DNA of 64,000 nucleotides from Pseudomonas reidholzensis (GTDB taxonomy: Bacteria; Pseudomonadota; Gammaproteobacteria; Pseudomonadales; Pseudomonadaceae): the NCBI RefSeq assembly GCF_900536025.1, contig NZ_UNOZ01000030.1, forward strand, positions 1 through 64,000, given 5' to 3'. A model generated the notes under the pieces. The model was not told the DNA's origin, ran no database searches, and worked only from the letters and a program-made list of their open reading frames with translations. Below are positions 1 through 9,219 of this stretch, piece after piece. The translations under genes and the position numbers were made by a program. Numbering within the stretch: position 1 is the stretch's first letter; every line of letters starts with the position of its first letter.

Positions 1-1
1 C

Positions 2-499
2 GCCAACCCGCACAACCACACCCTGGAGAGCTTGAGCCTGGCTCAATGGAACCGGGTGCTGGCGGTCAACCTCAATGGGCCGATGCTGTTGGCCAAGCAC
101 TGTGCGCCGTACCTGCGTGTGCATGCTGGGGCGATCGTCAACCTGACTTCGACCCGGGCGCGGCAGTCCGAGCCGGATACCGAGGCTTATGCGGCGAGCA
201 AGGGCGGGCTGTTGGCGTTGACCCATGCCCTGGCGATGAGCCTGGGGCCGGAGATTCGGGTCAATGCTGTGAGCCCGGGGTGGATCGATGCGCGTGATCC
301 AGCCCAGCGCCGTGCCGAGCCGTTGAGCGAGGCCGACCATGCCCAGCATCCGGCGGGCAGGGTAGGGACCGTTGAGGACGTGGCTGCGTTGGTGGCTTGG
401 TTGTTTTCCAGACAGGCGGGGGTTGTGACTGGGCAGGAGTTTGTGGTTGACGGTGGGATGTGGTCGCAAGAGGATTTACACCTGAGCGGATGGCTATAA
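2..499 (+). CDS. SDR family oxidoreductase, 3' part only
   Basis: The reading frame is open from base 2, so the gene enters from outside the window and only about 165 C-terminal residues are present. The Rossmann nucleotide-binding glycine motif is missing. Visible hallmarks of the short-chain dehydrogenase/reductase family are the NLTS catalytic-serine region, the Tyr-x-x-x-Lys catalytic pair (YAASK), the NAVSPGW segment after it and the C-terminal VTGQEFVVDGG typical of classical SDRs. An NAD(P)-dependent alcohol/ketone oxidoreductase of unknown substrate is expected. The TTG at 32 should not be taken as the true start because the frame continues upstream of it. Confidence 0.85.
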   Translation, partial: ANPHNHTLESLSLAQWNRVLAVNLNGPMLLAKHCAPYLRVHAGAIVNLTSTRARQSEPDTEAYAASKGGLLALTHALAMSLGPEIRVNAVSPGWIDARDPAQRRAEPLSEADHAQHPAGRVGTVEDVAALVAWLFSRQAGVVTGQEFVVDGGMWSQEDLHLSGWL

Positions 500-597
500 G
501 CTGGAAGCTTTGAGAAAGGGACCGAGAGGTTCCTTTGTCGTTTTTGGGTGGGGGGGTGGTGGGAGCGGGCATATCCATTTTTTGTGGTGGGGCCACT

Positions 598-707
598 GGC
601 CCCTTCCGCCCTTACGGCGGGTCACTTTTTTTCTTGGAAAAAAGTAACCAAAAACCGCTTGCTCCTACATCCGGCCCTTCGCTGCGCTACGGGTTCCCTC
701 ACTCCGG
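598..707 (+). repeat. left arm of a 110-bp inverted repeat pair
   Basis: This arm runs from GGCCCCTTCCGCCC through the imperfect palindrome GGTCACTTTTTTTC/TTGGAAAAAAGTAACC to CCCTCACTCCGG. Its reverse complement recurs at 1107-1216 with few mismatches. The central T-tract/A-tract palindrome could act as a bidirectional terminator, but the extended flanking identity suggests a dispersed repeat element. Confidence 0.8.
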
Positions 708-819
708 TCTTGCTCCCGCGAGGACCGGGCTGTACGGGCCTTCCTGGCCCGCAGCCCTTGCCGGCCTTCCTGGCCGTCACCTCGCTTCGCAAGACCTCCG
801 TTCGGCCTCCTGAAGTCGC

Positions 820-885
820 AGTAGATCAAGATCACAAGCCAGATCAAGATCAAGGGCCAGATCAAGGGCCAGGGCAACGGCTGGC
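820..885 (+). repeat. short direct repeats of AGATCAAG/GGGCC units
   Basis: The sequence AGATCAAGATCA-CAAGCC recurs as AGATCAAGATCAAGGGCC and AGATCAAGGGCC within about 60 bases. No coding role is apparent. It lies between the arms of the inverted repeat and is probably part of the same composite element. Confidence 0.6.
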
Positions 886-956
886 GAATCGCTGCGCTCT
901 CGCGGGTTGATAAGAGCGGTATAGCTCGGCAGCGCCAGAATTTGCATTGACCTTCC

Positions 957-1029
957 GGCCATCGCGGGCAAGCCCGCTCCTACAGGTCGGCGCGGTCCTT
1001 GTAGGTGCGGGCTTGCCCGAGATGAGGCC
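957..1029. repeat. REP pair (inverted)
   Basis: Two convergent copies of the Pseudomonas REP core (TCGCGGGCAAGCCCGCTCCTACA and its complement) face each other about 15 bases apart. Each core is itself a hairpin. Confidence 0.8.
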
Positions 1030-1106
1030 CGAATATCCACCACCCATGCCACTATCGAAGATAACGCCAGCCCAGGCGCCACCCCTAACTTGGCGACCTC
1101 AGGAGG

Positions 1107-1216
1107 CCGGAGTGAGGGAACCCGCAGCGCAGCGGAGGGCCGTATGTGGGAGCCGGCGTTTTTTGGTTACTTTTTTCCAAGAAAAAAAGTGACCCGCCGT
1201 AAGGGCGGAAGGGGCC
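1107..1216 (-). repeat. right arm of the 110-bp inverted repeat pair
   Basis: Reverse complement of the arm at 598-707. Beyond it, 1090-1106 (GACCTCAGGAGGCC) matches, in inverse, bases near 805-818 (GGCCTCCTGAAGTC). The left copy therefore looks like the right copy with roughly 100 extra bases inserted after CACTCCGG. Confidence 0.8.
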
Positions 1217-1281
1217 ATAAGCGCCACCAAATCGAACGGATAAGCCCCAAAAAACCCAACGCATCTACACCGAACACACGC

Positions 1282-1315
1282 AAAAAAATACCCCGCAAGT
1301 GGGCGGGGTATTTTT
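1282..1315. terminator. bidirectional intrinsic terminator after rimO
   Basis: An 8-bp stem TACCCCGC/GCGGGGTA (1289-1310) is flanked by an A-tract on the left and a T-tract on the right, so it can terminate rimO on the minus strand as well as plus-strand readthrough. Confidence 0.85.
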
Positions 1316-1357
1316 AGTCGGCTGGGGCCGCCAGGCGCCCCCAGGGGGTGCAAGCCG

Positions 1358-2695
1358 TCAGACCGGCTCGGCCCACATGTCGTACTCGTCGGCATCGACT
1401 ACCCGGCAACGGACCTTGTCGCCCGGCTTGAAGCCGTGGTCGCCGTCGATGAACACGCTGCCGTCGATCTCCGGCGCGTCGAAGAAGCTGCGGCCTACCG
1501 AACCTTGCTCCTCGACCTCGTCGATCAGCACTTCGATCTCGCGACCGATGCGCAGCTGCAGGCGCGCGGCGCTGATCGCCTGCTGGTGGGCCATGAAGCG
1601 GTCCCAACGGTCCTGCTTGATGTCATCCGGCACTTCGTCCAGGCCCAGGTCGTTGGCCGGGGCGCCTTCGACTGGCGAGTACTGGAAGCAGCCGACGCGG
1701 TCCAGCTGGGCTTCGCTCAGCCAGTCGAGCAGGTACTGGAAGTCTTCTTCGGTCTCGCCAGGGAAGCCGACGATGAAGGTCGAACGGATCACCAGTTGCG
1801 GGCACTGCTCGCGCCAGTTCTTGATCCGCGCCAGGGTGCGGTCTTCGAAGGCCGGGCGCTTCATCGACTTGAGCACTTTCGGGCTGGCGTGCTGGAACGG
1901 GATGTCCAGGTACGGCAGGATCTTGCCGGCGGCCATCAGCGGGATCACGTCGTCGACGTTCGGGTACGGGTACACATAGTGCAGGCGCACCCAGGCACCC
2001 AGGCTGCTCAAGGCTTCGCACAGCTCGAGCATGCGCGTCTTGACCGGGCGGCCGTTCCAGAAGTCGGTCTTGTACTTGACGTCGACGCCATAGGCGCTGG
2101 TGTCCTGGGAGATCACCAGGATCTCCTTGACGCCGGCCTTGACCAGACGCTCGGCCTCGCTCAGCACTTCACCCACCGGGCGGCTGACCAGCTTGCCGCG
2201 CATCGACGGGATGATGCAGAAGCTGCAGCTGTGGTTGCAGCCTTCGGAAATCTTCAGGTAGGCATAGTGGCGCGGGGTCAGCTTGATGCCTTGTGGCGGC
2301 ACCAGGTCGATCAGCGGGTTGTGGTCCTTGCGCGGCGGGACAACCTCGTGGACGGCGTTGACCACCTGCTCGTACTGCTGCGGGCCGGTGACCGACAGCA
2401 CGCTGGGGTGCACGTCACGGATGTTGCCTTCTTCGACACCCATGCAGCCGGTGACGATGACCTTGCCGTTTTCCTTGATCGCCTCGCCGATGACTTCCAG
2501 CGACTCGGCCTTGGCGCTGTCGATGAACCCACAGGTGTTGACCACCACGACGTCAGCGTCCTCGTAAGTGGGCACGACTTCGTAGCCTTCCATGCGCAGC
2601 TGGGTGAGGATGCGTTCGGAATCGACCAGGGCTTTCGGGCATCCGAGCGAAACAAATCCTACCTTCGGCGGGGTAGAAGCGGGGGTGGTGGACAT
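1358..2695 (-). CDS. rimO: ribosomal protein uS12 methylthiotransferase RimO
   Basis: RimO is a radical-SAM enzyme that adds a methylthio group to the conserved aspartate of ribosomal protein S12. The 445-residue product has the expected three-part build: an N-terminal methylthiotransferase domain with Cys19, Cys55 and Cys84 for the auxiliary Fe-S cluster, a radical-SAM core with the CxxxCxxC triad at Cys153/157/160 (EGCNHSCSFC), and a C-terminal TRAM domain from about 375. The ATG at 2695 gives the usual family length. It is a single gene ending at a strong terminator, divergent from kup. SAM-cluster spacing and length distinguish it from MiaB. Confidence 0.97.
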   Translation of the reverse strand: MSTTPASTPPKVGFVSLGCPKALVDSERILTQLRMEGYEVVPTYEDADVVVVNTCGFIDSAKAESLEVIGEAIKENGKVIVTGCMGVEEGNIRDVHPSVLSVTGPQQYEQVVNAVHEVVPPRKDHNPLIDLVPPQGIKLTPRHYAYLKISEGCNHSCSFCIIPSMRGKLVSRPVGEVLSEAERLVKAGVKEILVISQDTSAYGVDVKYKTDFWNGRPVKTRMLELCEALSSLGAWVRLHYVYPYPNVDDVIPLMAAGKILPYLDIPFQHASPKVLKSMKRPAFEDRTLARIKNWREQCPQLVIRSTFIVGFPGETEEDFQYLLDWLSEAQLDRVGCFQYSPVEGAPANDLGLDEVPDDIKQDRWDRFMAHQQAISAARLQLRIGREIEVLIDEVEEQGSVGRSFFDAPEIDGSVFIDGDHGFKPGDKVRCRVVDADEYDMWAEPV

Positions 2696-2929
2696 AGCTA
2701 ACCTCGGTATTGAAAGCGGCTGCCTGTTGGATAAACCGGGCAGTCCTGGCGGGCGCTTTAGGCGCCTCTGATCAAAAAGTGCGCAATTCTAGCGAGCGCA
2801 CGGTCGCTTGACCAGCAGAAAAGCGACGAACGCTGCGCTATGCTTCGCGCCAGTGTAGTGGGGTATCGGTGATGCCCTGCCGCGCGGGCGAATTCAACCG
2901 GCCCCCAGGGCCGTCTGCAGGAGTGGTCG

Positions 2930-4828
2930 ATGGGGCAGGCAAGCAGTCACGCCGAAGGCAGGCAGGGCGCGGCACGGCCGGTGAGCCTGCTGGTGGCCGC
3001 GGTTGGGGTGGTCTATGGCGATATCGGCACCAGCCCGTTGTACACCCTGAAGGAAGTCTTTTCCGGCAGCTACGGGGTGCCGCTGAACCATGACGGGGTG
3101 CTCGGCATCCTCTCGTTGATCCTCTGGTCGCTGCTGTGGGTCGTCTCGCTCAAGTACGTGACCTTTATCCTGCGCGCCGACAACCAGGGCGAAGGCGGCA
3201 TCATGGCCCTGACCGCGCTGGCGCGGCGAGCCTCGGCGCCGTATCCGAAGCTGCGCAGGATGATGGTCGTCTGTGGCCTGATCGGCGCGGCGCTGTTTTA
3301 TGGCGACAGCATGATTACCCCGGCGGTGTCGGTGCTGTCGGCGGTGGAGGGGATGGGCCTGGCGTTCGACGGCATCGACCACTGGGTGGTGCCGATCGCG
3401 GTGGTGGTGCTGGTCGGGCTGTTCCTGGTGCAGAAGCACGGCACGGCGAAGATCGGCATCCTCTTCGGCCCGGTCATGGTGGCCTGGTTCCTGGTGTTGG
3501 CCGCCTTGGGTCTGCACGGCATTGCCCAGAGCCCGGAAGTGCTGAAGGCGTTCAACCCGGCGTGGGCGTTGCGCTTCTTCGTCGTCCACCCGGGCATCGG
3601 CGTGGCGGTGCTCGGGGCGGTGGTGCTGGCACTGACCGGCGCCGAGGCGCTGTATGCCGACATGGGCCACTTCGGCCGCAAGCCGATTGCCCGTGCCTGG
3701 TTCATCCTGGTGCTGCCGGCGCTGGTGCTCAACTACTTTGGCCAGGGCGCGCTGCTGCTGCAGAACCCTGAGGCGGCGCGCAACCCGTTCTACCTGCTGG
3801 CGCCGGCCTGGGCCTTGCTACCGCTGATCGGGCTGGCCACCCTGGCCACGGTGATCGCCTCCCAGGCGGTGATTTCCGGTGCGTTCTCGTTGACGCGTCA
3901 AGCCATCCAGCTCGGTTACATCCCGCGCATGCAGATCCAGCACACCTCGAGCGACGAGCAGGGGCAGATCTACATCGGTGCGGTGAACTGGGCCCTGATG
4001 GTCGCCGTGGTGCTGCTGGTGATCGGCTTCGAGTCGTCCGGCGCCTTGGCGGCGGCCTATGGCGTGGCGGTCACCGGCACCATGCTGATGACCACCTTGC
4101 TGGTCGCCACGGTGATGCTGTTGCTGTGGAAATGGCCACCGCTGCTGGCGGTGCCGGTCCTGCTGGGCTTCCTGCTGGTCGACGGGCTGTTCTTCGCCGC
4201 CAACTTGCCCAAGGTGGTGCAGGGCGGCGCTTTCCCGGTCTTGGCCGGCTCGGTGCTGTTCCTGCTGATGACCACCTGGAAGCGCGGCAAGCAGATCCTT
4301 GTCGAGCGTATCGACGAGGCGGCGCTGCCGTTGCCGGTGTTCATCAGCAGCATTCGCGTGCAGCCGCCACACCGGGTCGAGGGTACGGCGGTGTTTCTCA
4401 CCGCGCGGCCGGACGCCGTGCCACACGCGCTGCTGCACAACATGCTGCACAACCAGGTGCTGCATCACCAGGTGGTGTTGCTGACGGTGGTCAGCGAAGA
4501 CCGGCCGCGGGTGCCGGAGCAGGAGCGCTTTGAAGTGGAGGCTTACGGTGATGGCTTCTTCCGCGTGCTGCTGCACTTCGGCTTCATGGATGAGCCGGAC
4601 GTGCCACAGGCCTTGAAGCTGTGTCACCTGGAGGACCTGGACTTCAGCCCGATGCGCACGACCTACTTCCTCAGCCGCGAGACGGTGATCGCCTCGCGCC
4701 TGGAGGGTATGGCGCGCTGGCGAGGGGCGCTGTTCGCCTTCCTGTTGAAGAATGCCAACGGCAACTTGCGCTTCTTCAACCTGCCGTTGAACCGGGTGAT
4801 CGAGCTGGGGACCCAGGTCGAAATCTGA
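2930..4828 (+). CDS. kup: low-affinity potassium uptake protein Kup
   Basis: Kup is a proton-coupled K+ importer of the KUP/HAK/KT family in the inner membrane. The 632-residue product starts, after a short polar tail, with the signature GVVYGDIGTSPLYT (about residues 27-40). About twelve membrane segments follow up to roughly residue 440, then a soluble cytoplasmic C-terminal domain. GAEALYADMGHFG and GQGAL motifs in the membrane part are typical of the family. The ATG at 2930 is preceded by GCAGGAG at a good distance. The gene is monocistronic and ends at a perfect 13-bp hairpin shared with the convergent hydrolase gene. Confidence 0.97.
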   Translation: MGQASSHAEGRQGAARPVSLLVAAVGVVYGDIGTSPLYTLKEVFSGSYGVPLNHDGVLGILSLILWSLLWVVSLKYVTFILRADNQGEGGIMALTALARRASAPYPKLRRMMVVCGLIGAALFYGDSMITPAVSVLSAVEGMGLAFDGIDHWVVPIAVVVLVGLFLVQKHGTAKIGILFGPVMVAWFLVLAALGLHGIAQSPEVLKAFNPAWALRFFVVHPGIGVAVLGAVVLALTGAEALYADMGHFGRKPIARAWFILVLPALVLNYFGQGALLLQNPEAARNPFYLLAPAWALLPLIGLATLATVIASQAVISGAFSLTRQAIQLGYIPRMQIQHTSSDEQGQIYIGAVNWALMVAVVLLVIGFESSGALAAAYGVAVTGTMLMTTLLVATVMLLLWKWPPLLAVPVLLGFLLVDGLFFAANLPKVVQGGAFPVLAGSVLFLLMTTWKRGKQILVERIDEAALPLPVFISSIRVQPPHRVEGTAVFLTARPDAVPHALLHNMLHNQVLHHQVVLLTVVSEDRPRVPEQERFEVEAYGDGFFRVLLHFGFMDEPDVPQALKLCHLEDLDFSPMRTTYFLSRETVIASRLEGMARWRGALFAFLLKNANGNLRFFNLPLNRVIELGTQVEI

Positions 4829-4832
4829 AGAG

Positions 4833-4859
4833 ACCGGGGGCTGCAATGCAGCCCCCGGT
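4833..4859. terminator. hairpin between convergent kup and acvB-like gene
   Basis: Perfect 13-bp stem ACCGGGGGCTGCA/TGCAGCCCCCGGT with a one-base centre. It lacks a clear T-tract on either side, so it may act as an mRNA 3'-end stabiliser as well as a terminator. Confidence 0.6.
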
Positions 4860-4864
4860 ATCCG

Positions 4865-6160
4865 CTAGTTCTGCTCGGCGACGCTGGACTTGCCCTGGCG
4901 CGTCTCGATCTCGCCGATCAAGCGCTTGGCCAGAGCCGGGTAGTTCTCGTCGAAGTGATGGCCGCCTGGCAACTTGAGGCGCTCACCCACGGCGGTGTGC
5001 TCGGTGCAACCGCTCTCGTCGGTCTCTTCCACGCCATAGATGCAGACCACCTTGGCGGCTGGCATGCGGGCCATTTCCGGGCCGGTCGGCGCTTCCTGGC
5101 CTTCTTTGCCCAGCCAGCCCTCGACCTCGATCTCGAAGCTGCCACTGCGGGCGAAGGCCAGCAGGATCACCGCGTCGACCCGTTGCTGGTCTTCGGCCGG
5201 CAGGCGGTTGTAGATCGCCGGCAGGACGTCGGCGCCAAACGAATAGCCGGTCAGGACAAAGCGCTTGGTGCCCCATTTCTGCCGGTAATGCTGCATCAGC
5301 TCGGACAGGTCGGCCGCACTCTGCTCGGGGGTCTTGTGCTGCCAGTAATAGCGCAGGGTGTCGATGCCGACCACCGGGTAGCCAAGCTTGGCCATTTCGC
5401 CCGCCACGTCGCGGTCCAGGTCGCGCCAGCCACCGTCGCCCGAGAGGAACAGGGTCACCGTATCGGTGGTCTGGCCCGCCGGCACTTCCACCACCGGGAT
5501 GCTCAGGGCGTTGCCGTCGTGGCCGACCAAGGCCTGGGTCAGCTGGCTCTTGAGCACCTGCGGCAAGTGGATGTCATAGTCGCTGATGCTGGTCTCGGCA
5601 TTGGCCTGATCGCGCACGAAGGCCGCGCTGGCATCATCCGGGTTGTCGTTCCAGGCCACGTTCCAGTGGCCATGGGGCGCGGCTTTGGGCAGCGCCGGGC
5701 AGCCAGGCTGCTCGAGGTTGAAGTCCACCGAGATGGCCCGCGCCTTGTCGTCGCTTTGGCCCGCCAGCCAGCGCCATGCCTGCCCAGCGCCTGGGCCGAT
5801 ACCGGCAACCAGGGTCGGTGCTGCCGACAGGTGGGTAATCGCCTGGTCGAGCGCATCCTGCTGTTTGGCGCAGTTATTGGCCGGCAGGATCACCTGCACC
5901 AACTGCGCTTCGCCGGCCTGGCTCAGGTCGAGCAACTGCTTGTCGCTGAGGGCCTGGTCCTGAGGCACGCCAATCGCCACGCGGGCCTTGGCATGCACCC
6001 CGGGCGTGGCGCGGACCAGGCTGCTGCCATCGGTCAGGGTCAGGTGCTCGACACGCGCTTCAGGCGCGGGGCGGGTCCACAGCCAGAACCACACCGCGGC
6101 GGCGGCGAGGGCCAGCAGCAGGGCAATCAGTGCGTACTGCCAATAGCGTCGGATCATCAA
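4865..6160 (-). CDS. AcvB/VirJ-family serine hydrolase, probable aminoacyl-phosphatidylglycerol hydrolase
   Basis: The 431-residue product has an N-terminal membrane anchor (about residues 7-28) and a periplasmic alpha/beta-hydrolase domain. The LSGDGGW segment (about 239-245) and the nucleophile elbow GYSFGAD (Ser307) mark the VirJ/AcvB family; the C-terminal GGHHFDENY carries a likely catalytic His. AcvB of Agrobacterium and PA0919 of P. aeruginosa are known to hydrolyse aminoacyl-phosphatidylglycerols made by the adjacent MprF. Here the start codon overlaps the mprF stop by four bases (ATGA), so the two are translationally coupled. The substrate (alanyl- or lysyl-PG) cannot be read from sequence. 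Confidence 0.85.
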   Translation of the reverse strand: MMIRRYWQYALIALLLALAAAAVWFWLWTRPAPEARVEHLTLTDGSSLVRATPGVHAKARVAIGVPQDQALSDKQLLDLSQAGEAQLVQVILPANNCAKQQDALDQAITHLSAAPTLVAGIGPGAGQAWRWLAGQSDDKARAISVDFNLEQPGCPALPKAAPHGHWNVAWNDNPDDASAAFVRDQANAETSISDYDIHLPQVLKSQLTQALVGHDGNALSIPVVEVPAGQTTDTVTLFLSGDGGWRDLDRDVAGEMAKLGYPVVGIDTLRYYWQHKTPEQSAADLSELMQHYRQKWGTKRFVLTGYSFGADVLPAIYNRLPAEDQQRVDAVILLAFARSGSFEIEVEGWLGKEGQEAPTGPEMARMPAAKVVCIYGVEETDESGCTEHTAVGERLKLPGGHHFDENYPALAKRLIGEIETRQGKSSVAEQN

Positions 6161-8799
6161 CGTTTCACCAATCCAGTCAGGCCGCCAGCAATCAGGGCGG
6201 CGGTATCGGCCAGTGCCACCAGCGGGTCGAGCCCGGCCGGCACGGCCATGTAACGAGGTTCCCAGTCCGGCTGGAACTTGTCCTTGAAGCGCCGCAGGCC
6301 CTGGAAGTTGTAGAGCTGCTCGCCGCGCTGGAACACCATCGAGCCCAGGCGCTGGGTCAAGGGTGCGCCACGCCGCGGCTGCAGGCCGGAAAGCGGCACC
6401 ATGCCCAGGCTGAACCGGCCGTAGTCATGGCTTTTGTAATGCAGGATCAGGCCGACCATCATGAACTCCATGGTCAGCTTCGGCGCCTCGGGATGGGCGC
6501 GCATCAGGTCGAGACTGGCCAGTTCGTTGCTGTGCGTTTCCAGCAGGTTGGCGAAGGCCACCGGGCGACCCTGGAAGCGGATCAGGGCGATCCGGAAGTG
6601 CTGCAGGTAGCTGGGGCTGAAGCGGCCCAGCGAGAAGCCTTTCTCGCGCACGTTCTTGCCACTGAGCCAGGCGTCGGAGATCTCCTTGAGTTCCTCCAGC
6701 GGTGCCTGCCCAGGCTCGTGCACCTCCAGGCTGAGGCCGTCGCGGCCGCCGCGGTTCCAGGTGTAGCGCAGGTCTTTCATCTCCTTGCCCTTGGCTTCGA
6801 GGTCGAACCGGCGCAGGTCGACGCGCGCTTCTTCGCCGAGCTTGAGCGCGGTCAGGCCGATGTCCATATAGAAGGGCAGGTTCTCCGCGCGTACCTGGTA
6901 GAACACCGGGCGGGCATGGTGCAGGTCGCATAGGTCGCGGAACTGCCAGATCATCTCGGCGCGTTCCTGGGCCGGGCCGATCGGGTCGTACAACGCCACC
7001 AGGCTGCGACCGCGGCGGGCATACATGATGAACGCGTTGCCGTTGGGGTGGAACAGCAGCGCCTTGTCGCCGGTCAGGGCCAGGCCGCCATCGGGTTGGT
7101 CCGAGGCCAGCAGGATCTGGCTGGCGCGCTGCAGCTCCTCTTCATTGGGCAGGTGGATCACTGGGCGGGCGGTGCGCAGCAGCCAGGTCAGGGCGACGAA
7201 CACCAGCAGCACCGCGCTGCCCATGGCCGCGCGCAGGCCGCGTGGCGCGTCCGCATCGAGGGTGAACTGCCACCATAGCTGGTGGCTGTAAGGTACGTCC
7301 TGGTAGGCGAACAGCAACAGCCATACCGACGCGCCGACCACGCAGGCGCTGGCCACCAGGTACACCGGCGAGAAGGGCAGCTCGAGCAGGCGGCTGGGGC
7401 GGTAGAACGAGCGACGGAACACCGCCAGCAGGGCTGCGGTAGCGGTCAGCAGGCTGGCCTCTTCCCAATCAAAGCCCTTGAGCAGCGACAGCAGGGCACC
7501 GACCAGCAGCAGCGTGGTGGTCAGCAGCCAGGCCGCGGACAGGCGTCGGCGCAGGCCCTGGGCCAGCAGCAGGCAAAGCACGCCGATCAGGCTGGCGCCG
7601 AAGTGCGAGGCATCGATCAGGCGGTGCGGCACCAGGAAGCCCATGTGCTCCAGGCGCGTATCGATCTCGGGGGTAGCCCCCGAAAACAGCAGCACCACGC
7701 CCGACAGGAACACCAGGATCGCCAGTACCGGCGCGGCCAGGCCCGAGGCTGCCTTGATCGCCTGCTGGGCGAACAGCAAGCGCCGTGCCTCGTTGGCCAG
7801 CAGCAGCACGCACGCCACCAGCAGCGGCAACACCACATAGATCAAGCGGTACAACAGCAGTGCAGCGGCGAGGGGCGCGGCGCCGAGCTGGTCGGCGAAC
7901 GCCGCGAGCAGGATCGCCTCGAACACACCCACGCCGCCTGGCACATGGCTCAGCACGCCTGCGGCCAGGGCCAGCAGGTAGACCAGCACAAACGCCGCAA
8001 AGGGTGGCGCCTCTGGCAGCAGTAGGTAGAGCACGGTAGCGGCGGCAGCCACGTCCAGGGCGGTGATCAGCAGTTGCAGCCCAGCCAGTCGAGCCCCGGG
8101 CAGGCGCAAGGTGCGCCGGCCAAGCTGGACCAGCAGGCTGTCGCTCAGGGGTTGTTCGGCCAGTCGGCGGCGGTACAGGCCGATCACCACAACGGCGGTC
8201 AGTGCCAACACCGCAATGGCGATCCCGGCCAGAAGGCCCGGCGCCAGGCGCAGTGCGCTGGAGGCGGCTGGCAGGTCGCTGAGCGTCGCCAGTGCCGCCA
8301 GTGGCGGCAGCGCACAGCCGAGCGACAGGCTGGCGAACACCGTCATCCGTGCGACTTCGGCGGCGCCCAGGCCTTGGCGGGCATACAGGCGGTAGCGCAC
8401 CGAACCGCCGGACAGCATCGACAGGCCGATGGCGTTGCCAATCGCAAATGCACTGAAGCCGCCCAGGAGCAGGGTGCGAGGCGGTAATTGCACCGCTGCG
8501 TAGCGGCTGGCCGACCACTCGTAGCCGAGCAGGATGACGAAGCCCACGCAGGTCGCCAGCAGGGCGCCGAGCAACGACGAGGCGGGCACGCTGAGCATGG
8601 CATCGTGCAGTGCGTAGATGTCCAGCTCACTGAGCAGGTGACGGCAGGCCACCAGCGCGATGCCGAACAGCAGCAAGGTCAGCGCCAGGCCGATCGGTTG
8701 CCGGTAGCGGCTCACGCGCTCGAGCCAGGTCAAGTGTTTGGCGGCCGCCGGCAGCGCCGCAGTCAGGGGCGTCTGGGATTCTGGAGTATGGGCTGTCAT
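6157..8799 (-). CDS. mprF: bifunctional phosphatidylglycerol flippase/aminoacyl-PG synthase MprF
   Basis: This 880-residue inner-membrane protein couples a polytopic N-terminal flippase half (about residues 20-540, many hydrophobic segments) to a cytosolic DUF2156/GNAT-like synthase domain (about 545-870) that transfers an amino acid from tRNA to phosphatidylglycerol. The synthase domain shows the expected pieces LLFHPNGNAFIMYARRGRS, ALYDPIGP and FSLGMVPLSG. Length agrees with full MprF enzymes. Aminoacylation lowers membrane negative charge and raises resistance to cationic peptides and acid. In P. aeruginosa the homologue makes alanyl-PG; which amino acid is used here is not decidable. The downstream acvB-like gene overlaps by four bases. 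Confidence 0.95.
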   Translation of the reverse strand: MTAHTPESQTPLTAALPAAAKHLTWLERVSRYRQPIGLALTLLLFGIALVACRHLLSELDIYALHDAMLSVPASSLLGALLATCVGFVILLGYEWSASRYAAVQLPPRTLLLGGFSAFAIGNAIGLSMLSGGSVRYRLYARQGLGAAEVARMTVFASLSLGCALPPLAALATLSDLPAASSALRLAPGLLAGIAIAVLALTAVVVIGLYRRRLAEQPLSDSLLVQLGRRTLRLPGARLAGLQLLITALDVAAAATVLYLLLPEAPPFAAFVLVYLLALAAGVLSHVPGGVGVFEAILLAAFADQLGAAPLAAALLLYRLIYVVLPLLVACVLLLANEARRLLFAQQAIKAASGLAAPVLAILVFLSGVVLLFSGATPEIDTRLEHMGFLVPHRLIDASHFGASLIGVLCLLLAQGLRRRLSAAWLLTTTLLLVGALLSLLKGFDWEEASLLTATAALLAVFRRSFYRPSRLLELPFSPVYLVASACVVGASVWLLLFAYQDVPYSHQLWWQFTLDADAPRGLRAAMGSAVLLVFVALTWLLRTARPVIHLPNEEELQRASQILLASDQPDGGLALTGDKALLFHPNGNAFIMYARRGRSLVALYDPIGPAQERAEMIWQFRDLCDLHHARPVFYQVRAENLPFYMDIGLTALKLGEEARVDLRRFDLEAKGKEMKDLRYTWNRGGRDGLSLEVHEPGQAPLEELKEISDAWLSGKNVREKGFSLGRFSPSYLQHFRIALIRFQGRPVAFANLLETHSNELASLDLMRAHPEAPKLTMEFMMVGLILHYKSHDYGRFSLGMVPLSGLQPRRGAPLTQRLGSMVFQRGEQLYNFQGLRRFKDKFQPDWEPRYMAVPAGLDPLVALADTAALIAGGLTGLVKR

Positions 8800-9004
8800 G
8801 CATTACCTCGGGCCAGCAGCGCGAGGTGGGGGGAAGGTGCGGCCAAGTGGAAGTCCCTTAGGAAAACGTATCCAGATATTACTCCGGGCGGAGACGGTTT
8901 CAGTCGTCCGGCACGGTTAAAGATAGTTCATCCGTAGGGGGGAGGCGCGCGGGGGTAAAGCAGGCGAGGGGCTAGCGAGGAGGGGGAGTCAGGACTCCAG
9001 AAAC

Positions 9005-9042
9005 AACAAACCCCGCGCTGTTTAAAACAGGCGGGGTTTGTT
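9005..9042 (-). terminator. terminator of initiator tRNA copy 1
   Basis: 12-bp stem AACAAACCCCGC/GCGGGGTTTGTT just downstream of the tRNA at 9052-9128 on the minus strand. Confidence 0.8.
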
Positions 9043-9051
9043 CTGACGATA

Positions 9052-9128
<77 letters not shown>

Positions 9129-9140
9129 TCAGTGGGGCGC

Positions 9141-9168
9141 ATTCTACGGATATCTGAGACGCCGTCAA
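9141..9168 (-). promoter_or_regulatory. sigma70 promoter of initiator tRNA copy 1
   Basis: On the minus strand -35 TTGACG (9163-9168) and -10 TAGAAT (9141-9146) are separated by 16 bases and lie just upstream of the tRNA. Confidence 0.75.
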
Positions 9169-9219
9169 GGTTAATCTTTGATTTAAACTAATTATTTGAC
9201 GGGCTTATCTGTAGGCAAT

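Larger units (their letters stand above)
500..1288. other. repeat-rich intergenic spacer without a credible gene
   Basis: About 790 bases separate the SDR gene from rimO. The spacer holds two 110-bp inverted arms (598-707 and 1107-1216), a run of GATCAAG-type direct repeats (about 825-880) and a REP pair (957-1029). Short open frames here lack ribosome-binding sites and recur as by-products of the repeats, so I call none of them genes. Confidence 0.7.

Noticed and set aside
535..910. Short ORFs such as those at 535-813 and 548-910 in the repeat spacer
   Set aside because: They arise inside dispersed repeats, lack ribosome-binding sites and read the same repeat in different frames.
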